This document shows, piece by piece, positions 42,530 through 51,712 of a stretch of DNA of 64,000 nt. The first letter of the stretch is position 1. Each line of letters starts with the position of its first letter. The translations under genes were made by a program, and so were the position numbers. The DNA comes from an uncultured Clostridia bacterium (GTDB taxonomy: Bacteria; Bacillota; Clostridia; Peptostreptococcales; Anaerovoracaceae). The stretch spans positions 237,171 to 301,170 of the forward strand of contig CAKQXD010000002.1 in the NCBI GenBank assembly GCA_934281605.1. The letters run 5' to 3'. The notes under the pieces were generated by a model. That model worked only from the letters and a program-made list of their open reading frames with translations, made no database searches and was not told where the DNA came from.

Positions 42530-44119
42530 CTAAAATTCACCGTAAATAAATGCCGTGTTGGTAAAGTTGCCGCCGTATGCGCCGAAGATGATAAAGGCGA
42601 ACAGCAGCCCGAAATACACCGTCCAGCGAACAGGGAGCATCTGCGCCGCCAGTCTTTGACGGATCTGGACGCCCCGCTCCTGCAGCAGCGAGATCGTCAG
42701 CACCAGACAGAATGCCAGCGCCAGGATCACGTAGTCGCTGACGCCGATCCCCGAAACCAGCAGCGTTCCGTCAAACAGCTGGGAAGCTCCGAACTTGGTG
42801 AAGATCGACGCGAACATGCTCCCGGCCTGCTGCAAAGTATCCGCCCGGAAGATCAGCATGCCGAAGCAGACGATCAGCCCGGTCCGGAGCACCTCGAACA
42901 GGTGATAACCGCGACTCTCACGCATGATATGGAGCTGCGCCATGGCCTTTGCAGAAAGGGGACGGAGAGCTTGTCCCAGCATCATCAGCGCGTAGTAATA
43001 CAGCCCGTAAACGATGTATTTCACGCTGGCGCCGTGCCACATGCCGTTGGCGAACCAGACGAAAAACAGGGCGTAAGCGCTGGGCAGCAGGGTGGTCAGA
43101 TGCTCGCTTTTGATCTGGCGGCGCAGCCGCTCGTTGATCTTCTGAAAATGGCCGGAGAGGCTGACCGGATAAAAGATGTAGTCTTTGAGCCATTCGCCCA
43201 GGGTGATGTGCCACCGCCGCCAGAAATCGTTGATGGAAACGGCGAAAAACGGTCGTTTGAAGTTCTCCGCCATGTCCACGCCGAACATCTGGGATATGCC
43301 GCACACCATGTCCATGCAGCCGGAAAATTCGGCATAGATCTGGAAGGTGTACAGGAGCACCGCCGCCAGCTGGACGCTGCCGCCGTAGGATGCCGTGTCT
43401 GCAAAAATCGTATTGACGATCAGCCCGGCACGGTCCGCGATGACGAATTTTTTGAACAGCCCCCAGATGAGGCGGATCCCGCCGTTTGTCATCCGGTCGT
43501 AGTCGAACGGGTGCGGGGTGCGGAACTGGGTCGTCAGCCTGGTGTAGCGGTCGAACGGCCCCTCGATAATGTGTGGGAAATAGCACAGGTAGAGGAGGAG
43601 CATCAGCGGATTTTTCTCCGGATTCGCTGTGCCGCGGTACACGTCCACCACGTAGCTGATCCCCATTAGTGTATAGTAGGAAATGCCCAGCGGCATGAGG
43701 ATCTTCAGCACGGGGATCGGTGCTCCCATCCCGAGAAGACCGGTGATCCCATTGCCGATGGAGCCGAAAAAGTTAAAATATTTCGTTCCCAGCAGCATGA
43801 GCAGCGTCAGGAGCACGGCTCCGAAAACCACATATTTTTTCTGCCGGGTCACGGCTTTTTTCAGCGCTTTGCGCGACTCTTTGTCCAGTCCTTTTTTCTT
43901 TTCTGCAAAGCCGTCAGCCAGCCGTCCGATCAGGAGACCGGCGCCGTACAAAATGCCGCAGGCTGCCACTAAAAGCAGCACCCGCGCGCCGCACGACAGA
44001 ACGTAAAATCCCAGCGATGCTGCCAGCAGAACGCCCCACTGGATCCGCTTGGGCACGAGGAAATACGCGATCCCCATCACCAGCAGAAAGCAAATAAATG
44101 TGATACTCGTATAACTCAT
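42530..44119 (-). CDS. MBOAT O-acyltransferase (DltB/AlgI type)
   Basis: A 529-aa polytopic membrane acyltransferase. Family signatures: SYYTLMGISYVVDVYRG, FPHIIEGPFDRYTRLTTQ, NDFWRRWHITLGEWLKDYIFYP with the conserved WRRWHITL, and FVWFANGMWHGAS with the active-site His. It moves an activated acyl or D-alanyl group across the membrane. In the operon it lies between the carrier protein and the SGNH-like protein. GAGGTG precedes the start. Whether it modifies teichoic acid or an exopolysaccharide cannot be read from sequence. Confidence 0.92.
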   Translation of the reverse strand: MSYTSITFICFLLVMGIAYFLVPKRIQWGVLLAASLGFYVLSCGARVLLLVAACGILYGAGLLIGRLADGFAEKKKGLDKESRKALKKAVTRQKKYVVFGAVLLTLLMLLGTKYFNFFGSIGNGITGLLGMGAPIPVLKILMPLGISYYTLMGISYVVDVYRGTANPEKNPLMLLLYLCYFPHIIEGPFDRYTRLTTQFRTPHPFDYDRMTNGGIRLIWGLFKKFVIADRAGLIVNTIFADTASYGGSVQLAAVLLYTFQIYAEFSGCMDMVCGISQMFGVDMAENFKRPFFAVSINDFWRRWHITLGEWLKDYIFYPVSLSGHFQKINERLRRQIKSEHLTTLLPSAYALFFVWFANGMWHGASVKYIVYGLYYYALMMLGQALRPLSAKAMAQLHIMRESRGYHLFEVLRTGLIVCFGMLIFRADTLQQAGSMFASIFTKFGASQLFDGTLLVSGIGVSDYVILALAFCLVLTISLLQERGVQIRQRLAAQMLPVRWTVYFGLLFAFIIFGAYGGNFTNTAFIYGEF

Positions 44120-44151
44120 GAAACAACACCTCTTCTTTCTGTGCCAGTGTC

Positions 44152-44385
44152 CTAGTCGTCCTCTTCCTGGTGGCGGCGGATCATCGCCAGGATGCTTTCC
44201 GCGGAGTTGAAATTCTCAGGAATTATATCCGTCACCTGGATGTCGATGTCGAATTCGTCGTTGATTTCCGATGCCAGCATGACGATGGTCATGGAGTCCA
44301 GCACTCCCGACTCGAACAGGTCGGTCTTGCCCTCAAAATCAACGCCCGGTTTTACTTTTCTTAAAATCTGTAATAATTCTTCCAT
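44152..44385 (-). CDS. Acyl/aminoacyl carrier protein (DltC-like)
   Basis: A 77-aa acidic carrier protein. The phosphopantetheine attachment Ser is in ESGVLDSMTIVML (DSxT form, Ser near residue 31). Length and low pI match DltC and related carrier proteins. It holds the group activated by the adenylation enzyme encoded just upstream. Ribosome site AAAGGAGA. No phosphopantetheinyl transferase is nearby. Confidence 0.88.
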   Translation of the reverse strand: MEELLQILRKVKPGVDFEGKTDLFESGVLDSMTIVMLASEINDEFDIDIQVTDIIPENFNSAESILAMIRRHQEEDD

Positions 44386-44411
44386 TGTTTTATCTCCTTT
44401 TCTTGTTGTGT

Positions 44412-45926
44412 TTAGCAGTATTCTTTCAGCAGCCGCTGCCGGTCGATCTTGCCGTTGGCATTGTACGGCATCTGTTTGATGCGGATCACCTCGTCGGGGC
44501 GCATGTATGGTGGCACTTTGTCAGCGGTCTTCCGCAAAACCTCCTCCGTATTCTTGATGCTCCCCTCGTAGACCACCAGGATCCTGCCGGCGTCCGCATC
44601 GTACAGCGCGGCGGCCGACTTGACCTTTTCAAAGGATCCTGCGGCGGCTTCGATCTCGCCCAGCTCGATCCGGTATCCCATTCGTTTGATCTGGAAATCC
44701 TTGCGGCTGATATATATGAATTCCCCTTTTTCGTTGATTCTGGCCAGGTCTCCGGTTCGGTAGATCCGCTCCGGATAGGCAGTGTTCAGCGGGTTTTGTG
44801 CAAAGGCCGCGGCGGTCTTTTCCGGTTCGTTGTAGTATCCGTCCGCCAGGAACGATCCCCGCACCACGATCTCGCCTTCCTCGCCCGCCTGGGTCGCCCG
44901 GGTTCCTTCTTCTGTCAGAAGGAAGGTGTCGCAGTTGTCGCAGGCCCGTCCGATGGGCAGGCTTTCGCTGTCTGCAAAGTCCCGGTCCACCACGTAGAAG
45001 CTGCAGATGTCCGTCGTTTCCGTCGGTCCGAACAGGTTGGCGTACAGGCAGTCCGGCAGGTGACGCCGCCAGTAGTTGAGGTGCTTCACCGGCATCACTT
45101 CTCCTGCAAAGAGGATGGTTTTCAGATGTTTCGGCTTAGCGAAGGCGAACACGTTCCAGTTGGATACGATGGCCAGCGCCGAGGGCACCCAGTAGATGGT
45201 GTTGACCTGCCGCTGATCAAGAAACTCCACCAGCTTCATCGGGAAGGTGAAATATGCCTTCGGGATCAGGTGGTACGTGCTCCCGCACTTGATGGTCGAA
45301 AACAGATCCGTCACCGACATGGAAAAATACAGCGGCGTCTGGGATCCGAACACGGTTTCTGTATTGAACTCGAACTGCTGGCTGACCCAGCTGGTGTAGC
45401 TGATGACGCTTCGGTGGGAGAGGACCGTGCCTTTTGGCGTTCCCGACGATCCGCTGGTGAACAGCACGTACAGCGGATCGGTATCGATCATCTGCTCCCG
45501 GATCCGGCTCAGGTGCTCCCGATCGATCTCGCGGAGCACGGCGTCTTCGTATAATACGATGAGTTCTGCAAAGGCCGCTCCGGCAAGCGTCTGTGCCAGA
45601 GGGAGCCATTCTTTATCGGTTATGATAGCAGCGGGATGCAGGGTTTCCAGAATGGAGCGGATCCGCGCCTCTGGGGAATGGACGTCGATCACTACATAGA
45701 AGTTGCCTGCATAGACCGCTGCGAACATGGATTCGATGCATTTTACATTCCGGTCGATCAAAACGGCGACCGGTTTTCTGCAGCCGATCTTGGCGAGGGA
45801 GCCTGCGATCCGCTGGGCGTTTTGCATCAGTTCAGAAAAGGTAACATCCCGCTGTTCATCGGTAAAGCCGATCTTATCAGGATGGTTTTCTGCAGTTTGT
45901 TCGAGATATTCTAAAATGTTTTTCAT
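44412..45926 (-). CDS. AMP-forming adenylation enzyme, DltA-like
   Basis: A 504-aa member of the acyl/amino-acid adenylating superfamily. Core motifs: A3 LFTSGSSGTPKG, A5 NLFGPTETTD, A7 ERIYRTGDLA, A8 FQIKRMGYRIELGEIE and A10 NANGKIDRQ. Length and gene partners match D-alanine-carrier protein ligase (DltA), but the order here is ligase, carrier, MBOAT, SGNH-like (A-C-B-D rather than A-B-C-D), so another acyl or amino-acid substrate is possible. It is the first gene of the operon and its ribosome site belongs to a hairpin/RBS repeat. Confidence 0.85.
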   Translation of the reverse strand: MKNILEYLEQTAENHPDKIGFTDEQRDVTFSELMQNAQRIAGSLAKIGCRKPVAVLIDRNVKCIESMFAAVYAGNFYVVIDVHSPEARIRSILETLHPAAIITDKEWLPLAQTLAGAAFAELIVLYEDAVLREIDREHLSRIREQMIDTDPLYVLFTSGSSGTPKGTVLSHRSVISYTSWVSQQFEFNTETVFGSQTPLYFSMSVTDLFSTIKCGSTYHLIPKAYFTFPMKLVEFLDQRQVNTIYWVPSALAIVSNWNVFAFAKPKHLKTILFAGEVMPVKHLNYWRRHLPDCLYANLFGPTETTDICSFYVVDRDFADSESLPIGRACDNCDTFLLTEEGTRATQAGEEGEIVVRGSFLADGYYNEPEKTAAAFAQNPLNTAYPERIYRTGDLARINEKGEFIYISRKDFQIKRMGYRIELGEIEAAAGSFEKVKSAAALYDADAGRILVVYEGSIKNTEEVLRKTADKVPPYMRPDEVIRIKQMPYNANGKIDRQRLLKEYC

Positions 45927-45934
45927 GGGGTTGC

Positions 45935-45990
45935 TCCTTTATTTGTCACCCGTTAGGGTGACATTGACGTCCCCCGGGGCGCTCCTTTAG
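45935..45990 (-). repeat. Hairpin/RBS element before the dlt-like operon (site 3)
   Basis: On the minus strand: AAAGGAGCGCCCCGGGGG, ACGTCAATGTCACCC, loop TAAC, GGGTGACAAATAAAGGAG, then the ATG after seven bases. It has a perfect 7-bp stem. Two AAAGGAG boxes bracket the element, as at site 2. Confidence 0.9.
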
Positions 45991-46320
45991 TTGATGCTAC
46001 TATTATGAAAAAAATAGTTTTAACTTTAAAGACGGGAAGTCCTTAAGGTTTGTTTAAGAGTGAGCTGTCGTTTCATTCTCAGCATACCGAAAACCCTTAA
46101 AAAATCTGCGGGCAAATGTTAAACAAAATCGAAACAGTTGCCGGAGAAAGGTCTTGGGGAAGTTCTCTCGGTCGAAAAACTCTTAATATGATTTTCTGTA
46201 TGATACTATACAGCGTATAATATTGTTTGTCAACAAGAAAGATGAGATTTTTTTGGAAAAGAATTTGTGAGGGAAACCATGTGTGGAGGGAAATATCTGG
46301 CTCAAAATGCTTTTAGGCAT
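45991..46320. other. Promoter-containing AT-rich spacer upstream of the dlt-like operon
   Basis: AT-rich DNA without a gene. On the minus strand CATAAT near 46006-46011 is a possible -10 for the dlt-like operon, but no clear -35 fits. No repeat or RNA family was recognised. Confidence 0.4.
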
Positions 46321-46377
46321 AAAAAAACAGGGAGCAGGCGCGTTAAAGAATCATGATTCCTTGACGCGCCCGCTCCC
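46321..46377 (-). terminator. Strong intrinsic terminator of the 146-aa membrane-protein gene
   Basis: Minus strand: GGGAGCGGGCGCGT ... ACGCGCCTGCTCCC with an inner GAATCATGATTC palindrome, followed by a T-run. It sits 57 bp after the stop of the gene at 46434. Confidence 0.92.
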
Positions 46378-46433
46378 CGCGGATCATCGGATTTCCCGGA
46401 TTAAATACACGGTAGACAACTCTTTCATAGATC

Positions 46434-46874
46434 CTATTTCATGGTCAACAGTGTCTTGCCGAACTTCACATACTGGGCCAGAAAAACCACAGCAACCAGG
46501 TCCAGCAGGGCGTCGGAGGCATCTCCGCCGCCCTTGAGGATCATAAGCAGGGATAACACCAGGGAGATCATCGACAGGATCATCGTACCCCGGGCGACCT
46601 TCAGATGAAGGTCGCCCCTTGTATTGCCCTTGACTTGCCGCAATCCCTGGATCCCAGCATAAAATTTCAGCACCGCCAGGATCACACTCAGCACTACAGT
46701 GACCAGGAATAGAACCTTCAACGCAGACGCTGCAGCAGAGCCGCCTCCGTGGAGCAGCGCCATCATATCCTTGTCGCTGAAACTCAGCCAGATCATCACC
46801 AGATCTAAAACCGCCAGCACTAAAAACAGCGAACTATATGTATTGAATTTTTTTAACGTTTCCTCTCGATTCAT
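46434..46874 (-). CDS. Four-helix membrane protein of unknown function
   Basis: A 146-aa protein with four hydrophobic segments (LFLVLAVLDLVMIWLSF, LFLVTVVLSVILAVLKFYAG, TMILSMISLVLSLLMIL, ALLDLVAVVFLAQYV) and a short loop GLRQVKGNTRGDLHLKVARG that resembles small membrane proteins common in gut Firmicutes. No catalytic motif. It is a single-gene unit with its own strong terminator. Confidence 0.65.
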   Translation of the reverse strand: MNREETLKKFNTYSSLFLVLAVLDLVMIWLSFSDKDMMALLHGGGSAAASALKVLFLVTVVLSVILAVLKFYAGIQGLRQVKGNTRGDLHLKVARGTMILSMISLVLSLLMILKGGGDASDALLDLVAVVFLAQYVKFGKTLLTMK

Positions 46875-46925
46875 GGTAAATCAAATTCCTTTCTCTTCAA
46901 GTCCCGTTATTATAGCAAAAGGGCG

Positions 46926-46984
46926 GCCCGCTTGCAAGGGGAGGGGGCTGGCTTGCGCAAGAGGGGAGGGCTGGCTTGCGCAAG
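46926..46984. repeat. Short degenerate tandem repeat with CTTGCGCAAG palindrome
   Basis: Two near-identical units of 22-24 bp (GGGGAGGG, CTGGCTTGCGCAAG) at 46938-46961 and 46963-46984, preceded by a partial copy (CTTGCAAGGGG). Strongly G-rich on the plus strand. Confidence 0.75.
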
Positions 46985-47032
46985 CCCGCAATGATGATCA
47001 CGGGGGCGCCATCCCAGCCTTGTTGTATCAAA

Positions 47033-47074
47033 AAAATAACCTGACATAATGTTTTTCATCAGTCAGGTTATTTT
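47033..47074. terminator. Stem-loop with A and T flanks
   Basis: AAAATAACCTGA ... TCAGGTTATTTT: 12-bp stem, possible terminator on either strand. Confidence 0.65.
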
Positions 47075-47100
47075 GTAATCATCAAACTGAAATTTGAAAA

Positions 47101-47150
47101 GGAAAATCAACCTGACCAGATCCATTTTCATGATTCAGGTCGATTTTCTT
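47101..47150 (-). terminator. Terminator of the 926-aa surface-protein gene
   Basis: GAAAATC(A/G)ACCTGA ... TTCAGGTCGATTTTC, an imperfect 14-bp stem 26 bp after the stop on the minus strand. Its core ACCTGA is shared with the neighbouring stem at 47033. Confidence 0.7.
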
Positions 47151-47175
47151 GTGCAGTAATAGCAATCAGCGGAGT

Positions 47176-49956
47176 TTATCTCCCTGCATTCTGCTTTCTG
47201 CGATACAGTACCGTCGTTCCCATTGCTGCCAGTGCGGTCAGCATGATGGCTGCCCACAGGATCGGAGTCGCGTTATCACCCGTCTGGCTGCTGGTTCCGG
47301 CATTCTGATCCGAGTCAGTTCCGTTCCCGGCATTCCCATTCAGGTTGCTTCCGTTCGAGCCGTTGCCATTCGAGCCATTATCCCCAGGATTTTCCCCGGT
47401 GCCATTATCTCCGGACCCGTTATCTCCCGAACCATTTCCTCCAGTATTTCCGGAATCCGGATTTTCACCCGGCGCATTCGCTTCTACTGGATACAGAGAA
47501 AAATCCGGCGACTTCGTAATATCGCGCCAGTAAGTATCGTTGTCATAATCGATATTTGTTGCATTTTCTCCATCGATCAGATTTCGGTTGGTATTACCCG
47601 AAAGCTTCACCTGATCGCCCAGCGCCTTACCCGGAGCGTTGCCCTTAGAAATCGAAGCGCCGCCTTCCAGATAAGCATCCTTTACAGAAATCGTACCGCT
47701 TCCAGATACCGCATTTCCACCGTCGCCGAAGTGTCCGTCGCCGCCGACAGCGATCAATTTCCCCTCGCCGGTGATGGTTCCGCCGTTGAGATGGATCGCA
47801 TCGCCGCCGTTGGATGTAGTGGCGTCTTTACCGCCTCCGAATACCGCCAGAACAGAATCCTTTTCCAGCGTTAATGTGCCGTTGATCTGCATTCCCACCT
47901 GACCGGTATAGCTCTTGCCAGTGGTGGAATCAGTGCCCGTCGGAGCCTCATCGCCTCTCAGGAATACCTGCCCTTTCAGCTTCACGTTGCCATTGATCAC
48001 AACGACCGGATCCGTATTGTGACGCGCCTCGGAACCGTTAGCGATGTTGTTGGTGTTGGAATAAATCTTTGCATTCTCCAGCGTCGAGCCGTCTTTCAAA
48101 ATCAGCTTGCCGTTGATAGACGCGCCGTTGAGAAATTCCCCTTCGCCGTAATCGTTGTAATTCATGGAGAAGGTGCCGCCGCTTTCTACTTCAACAGCCC
48201 CCTGGATCACCGAATCCCGAAGCGTGAGCTTTGCACCATCCTGCACGATGATCTTCACACTGCTTAAAATATCCATGTTTACCAGCGTCAGATTGCATCC
48301 TTTTGGCAGGATCAGAGTCTGCGTCTGCAAAGATCCCTCCGGCACGGCATAGCCCAGTTCGCCATAAGTCCCGCTGGTATGAGAGCCGTACCAGGCCTTC
48401 AAATCAACCGGCACGACAACGGTCTGATCTCCGGAAGCCAGAGTGAAATTCTTGATGGCCCACGGCTCCATGTCGTACATATATTTTCCGTCGGCTGTTT
48501 TCGTACAGTTGTCGAGGATCAGCTGATCCTGCAAAGGTTCCTCCCCGCTGTAAATGCGGAACGGCAGGGTGTTGCTGGTTGCCGTCCGGCCAAGTTCGTC
48601 GGTGATCGTTACGCTGATGTCGTACATTCCGACTTTGGCGGGGGTGCCTGCTAATGTGACCGATCCGTCGTGGACGGAGTACACGCCAGCCATCCCCGAA
48701 TCATTGCCCTTTGCAGAATCTCCGTGATTCACGATGTTGACGGAAGATCCCTTGGACTTGACGCGGATATCGCTTTTGCTCAGCAGCTGCCAGTCGCCGT
48801 CCTGCGGCTCCTGATCCTTCTTCGTTACAGCAACTTCCACGCTGGCGTCGCTGTTTTTATTCTGCGTCACATTGGTGGACGCGCCGCTGATAGCGTCGTA
48901 GCCCTTCTGATTGACCAGGGCCGATTCAAAAGTTCCCACCAGGCGGACGTGGAGCTGCTGGTCGTCGCCAGGCTGCGTTTCCGGAGCGACCGGAGTGATG
49001 GTGCCCGTCCCGTTATTCACGGTAAGCTTCAAGTTGATGTCCTGATAGCCGGTGCTTTTGATCGTGATGATATCGCCGTTTTTCAGCACGGCAGGGGAAT
49101 AGTTCAAAGGATTGAAGTAGATGGTGTTGTCACTGCTCCCCAGGTAATAGTGATGGCCGTTAAGCGCGTACTTGGATGTTTTCTTTTCCCAGGATTCCCC
49201 GTTGACGGAAATGCTGGTGATGTTGTTTACATAGTTCGCAGTGGACGCTTTTAACATGAAGTAATTGTCGAATCCGCTTGCAGGAACTATAGTAAGCTCG
49301 ACGTCAGGGGCGGCTGCATTGCATACAGTGCAGATACCTTTGTCGTTATAAGTATGATCGGCTAAATCTCCATATTCTGTATGACATACTGCACAGACTG
49401 CTCGCTGCTGGCAGGTCGCCGTCCCGCCGGAATGCGGAGCTAAATCGCCGTACTCCTCACCGCACTTTGTGCAGACCGCTTTCTTCTGACAGGTGGCTGT
49501 TCCGCCGGTGTGCTGGCAGATTGTGCCGGAAGAGGAATCGACTACCGTAGCGGTGTGCTTCGTTTTGTCCAGCGTCAGCGTTAGATCGCTGTAGCCGTCA
49601 GCGGAGATAATGCAGGTGGCTGAGCTTTCGGTGAAAGCTTCGCCAATTAGAATCTGCTTGTCCGTTGGCAGCACACGGTAGGTGGATCCACCATCTTCAA
49701 AGTCCCAGAAACTGCTTACTTTTTTGTATTCAGTACCGGAAACTTTAACAGATGAAATAGCGCTGAACCAGCTTTCATCCGTTGTATTAAATGTGATGCC
49801 AAATCCCTTGCTGATGCCTGTCTTTTCGCATCTGACAATGCTTGCCGGCGGGGCCTTGTCCGCCGCTGATACGGGGCTTGTTCCCATTGCAGTCCCTGTC
49901 ACCAGCAGCATGGCGGATAACAGAAAGGCCATAAATTTACGCCTCGTCTTTTTCAT
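47176..49956 (-). CDS. Large surface protein with Cys modules and TGD tail
   Basis: A 926-aa exported protein. Signal peptide MKKTRRKFMAFLLSAMLLVTGTAMG. Two repeated Cys modules at about 148-205 (HTGGTATCQKKAVCTKCGEEYGD and HSGGTATCQQRAVCAVCHTEYGD) match the module of the protein at 39364. Flanking regions look like DUF1533-type repeats (SSVKVSGTEYKKVSSF; NNITSISVNGESWEKKTSKYAL). Later parts have beta-helix-like runs (GTLTLEKDSVLAVFGGG, GDAIHLNGGTITGEGKLIAVGGDG) and a Gly/Asn/Ser stalk. The tail is SQTGDNAT, membrane helix and RRKQNAGR. Start preceded by AGAGGAG. Probably an adhesin or glycan-binding wall protein. Confidence 0.82.
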   Translation of the reverse strand: MKKTRRKFMAFLLSAMLLVTGTAMGTSPVSAADKAPPASIVRCEKTGISKGFGITFNTTDESWFSAISSVKVSGTEYKKVSSFWDFEDGGSTYRVLPTDKQILIGEAFTESSATCIISADGYSDLTLTLDKTKHTATVVDSSSGTICQHTGGTATCQKKAVCTKCGEEYGDLAPHSGGTATCQQRAVCAVCHTEYGDLADHTYNDKGICTVCNAAAPDVELTIVPASGFDNYFMLKASTANYVNNITSISVNGESWEKKTSKYALNGHHYYLGSSDNTIYFNPLNYSPAVLKNGDIITIKSTGYQDINLKLTVNNGTGTITPVAPETQPGDDQQLHVRLVGTFESALVNQKGYDAISGASTNVTQNKNSDASVEVAVTKKDQEPQDGDWQLLSKSDIRVKSKGSSVNIVNHGDSAKGNDSGMAGVYSVHDGSVTLAGTPAKVGMYDISVTITDELGRTATSNTLPFRIYSGEEPLQDQLILDNCTKTADGKYMYDMEPWAIKNFTLASGDQTVVVPVDLKAWYGSHTSGTYGELGYAVPEGSLQTQTLILPKGCNLTLVNMDILSSVKIIVQDGAKLTLRDSVIQGAVEVESGGTFSMNYNDYGEGEFLNGASINGKLILKDGSTLENAKIYSNTNNIANGSEARHNTDPVVVINGNVKLKGQVFLRGDEAPTGTDSTTGKSYTGQVGMQINGTLTLEKDSVLAVFGGGKDATTSNGGDAIHLNGGTITGEGKLIAVGGDGHFGDGGNAVSGSGTISVKDAYLEGGASISKGNAPGKALGDQVKLSGNTNRNLIDGENATNIDYDNDTYWRDITKSPDFSLYPVEANAPGENPDSGNTGGNGSGDNGSGDNGTGENPGDNGSNGNGSNGSNLNGNAGNGTDSDQNAGTSSQTGDNATPILWAAIMLTALAAMGTTVLYRRKQNAGR

Positions 49957-50102
49957 TTAGTACTCCTCTCTTATAAAATGACTCTACAAAAGTTATGAAT
50001 AACTAACTTGGTTAGCCATAAATAACATAAGGATACCATGCGAGGTCGTTAGCGTCAACTAATTCCCCCTTAAAATTCTCAACAAAACATTCGTTCTCAA
50101 TA

Positions 50103-50131
50103 TTGAACGTGCGTTCGCGAAGTGGTATAAT
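50103..50131 (+). promoter_or_regulatory. Promoter with overlapping LexA box (SOS promoter)
   Basis: -35 TTGAAC (50103-50108), 17-bp spacer, -10 TATAAT (50126-50131). GAACGTGCGTTC (50105-50116) fits the Gram-positive LexA consensus GAACnnnnGTTC, with the preferred R-N-R-Y centre, and covers the end of the -35 and most of the spacer. Repressor binding here would block the polymerase. Confidence 0.88.
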
Positions 50132-50195
50132 ACTGACACAAGAAATAAAACGGGACTTAGTATGCGGCTTGGAAGCATTGAAAGGAGAGACGGCA

Positions 50196-51698
50196 ATGCA
50201 AGACCTTATGGAAAAACTTCAGATCCTGGCGGACAGCGCTAAATACGATGTATCCTGCTCCAGCAGCGGATCGCACCGAAAGAATACGGGAACCATAGGT
50301 AACGCCCATACAGCGGGAATTTGCCATTCCTGGGGTGCGGACGGCAGGTGCATTTCTCTGCTGAAAGTCCTGTTTTCCAATAAATGCGTGTACAACTGCG
50401 AATACTGCGTCAACCGGCGCAGCAACGATTTCCCGCGGGCGTCTTTCGAGCCGGACGAGCTGGCACGCCTGACCATCGAGTTTTACCGGCGGAATTATAT
50501 AGAAGGCTTATTTCTCAGTTCGGCTGTGGAAGTGTCCCCGGATCACACGGCGGAGCGGATTTTGGAGTCTTTGCAGCTGCTTCGCTATAAATACGGTTTC
50601 AGCGGTTATATTCATGCAAAGATCATCCCCGGCGTTTCACAGGAGCTTCTGCACGAGATCGGACTGGTGGCGGATCGTCTTAGCGTCAATATCGAGATGC
50701 CTACTGCAAAGAGCCTGCAGACTTTCGCGCCCCAGAAAAAGCCCAAGGAGATCTTCACGCCCATGCGTCAGATCACCAATTCTTTAATTGAACGAAACTC
50801 CCTCAAAGGCCCCGGCAATATGTTTCGAGGTATCGCCGTCAACGCACCGGAGCATTATCTGAAAGAGTTTTCCTGGGGGATCGAAGGAAAGGAAAAGTCG
50901 GGACAGACTGATTCAACTTCGTCGCTAAGTGACTTTGCAACACCGTCCACCCTTGCAGACCGTTACGCACAGGAATCCATTGCTGCAGCCTCTTTCTCGC
51001 AATCCCCTGTGCGTCCACAACGAAGCCGCGGCGAGGACTTTGCACCAGCGGGCCAGACCACCCAGATGATCATCGGGGCAGGAGGAGAGACCGACCAGAG
51101 TATCCTCAACACCAGCGAGAGCCTCTACCGGACCTTTAAAATGAAACGGGTCTATTACTCGGCTTATGTGCCGGTGGTGGATTCCCCTGTGCTCCCCACC
51201 AGGAAGACAGCGCCGCCTTTAGCACGGGAGCACCGGATCTATCAGGCTGACTGGCTCTTGCGTTTTTATGGATTTTCCGTCAAAGAACTGTTTACGGAGA
51301 AGGCGCAGAATCTGGACCCCGACCTGGATCCTAAGGTCACCTGGGCGCTGCGAAACCTGGATCAGTTCCCGGTAGAAGTTAACCGGGCCTCTTATGATAC
51401 TCTGATGCGGATCCCCGGGATCGGGGCGGTTTCCGCCCGCAGGATCGTCCGCCAGCGCAGACTGTCCGCCGTCAAATTCGACGACTTGAAAAAGATGGGC
51501 GTCGTCCTGAAACGGGCCAAATACTTCCTCACCTGCAGCGGCAGATACTACGGCGAAAAACGCTTCGAACCGGAAGTCATCCGCAACGCCATTCTCCAGA
51601 TGGAAAACGGCCTCCAGATGTCCCTCTTCGACGACCAGTGGAACCGGCTGGAAGAAGGCGCCCGCCGGGAAAAACTCTCCGCCGCAGGGATATTGTAA
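50196..51698 (+). CDS. Radical SAM protein linked to DNA modification/repair (with HhH motif)
   Basis: A 500-aa protein of the putative DNA modification/repair radical SAM family. The cluster motif is CVYNCEYC (CX3CX2C) in FSNKCVYNCEYCVNRRSN; the barrel continues with GLFLSSAVEVSPDHTAERILE. Near residue 405 a helix-hairpin-helix (LMRIPGIGAVSARRIVRQRRL) suggests DNA binding. The start at 50196 (GAAAGGAGA) is chosen because an earlier in-frame ATG lies within the promoter. The next gene encodes the regular DUF4130 partner, and a LexA box controls the pair. The chemistry on DNA is not known. Confidence 0.9.
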   Translation: MQDLMEKLQILADSAKYDVSCSSSGSHRKNTGTIGNAHTAGICHSWGADGRCISLLKVLFSNKCVYNCEYCVNRRSNDFPRASFEPDELARLTIEFYRRNYIEGLFLSSAVEVSPDHTAERILESLQLLRYKYGFSGYIHAKIIPGVSQELLHEIGLVADRLSVNIEMPTAKSLQTFAPQKKPKEIFTPMRQITNSLIERNSLKGPGNMFRGIAVNAPEHYLKEFSWGIEGKEKSGQTDSTSSLSDFATPSTLADRYAQESIAAASFSQSPVRPQRSRGEDFAPAGQTTQMIIGAGGETDQSILNTSESLYRTFKMKRVYYSAYVPVVDSPVLPTRKTAPPLAREHRIYQADWLLRFYGFSVKELFTEKAQNLDPDLDPKVTWALRNLDQFPVEVNRASYDTLMRIPGIGAVSARRIVRQRRLSAVKFDDLKKMGVVLKRAKYFLTCSGRYYGEKRFEPEVIRNAILQMENGLQMSLFDDQWNRLEEGARREKLSAAGIL

Positions 51699-51712
51699 CA
51701 GGGGGCGAGATC

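Noticed and set aside
50103..50195. Upstream ATG for the radical SAM gene
   Set aside because: The segment is the promoter and LexA box; GAAAGGAGA precedes the ATG at 50196.
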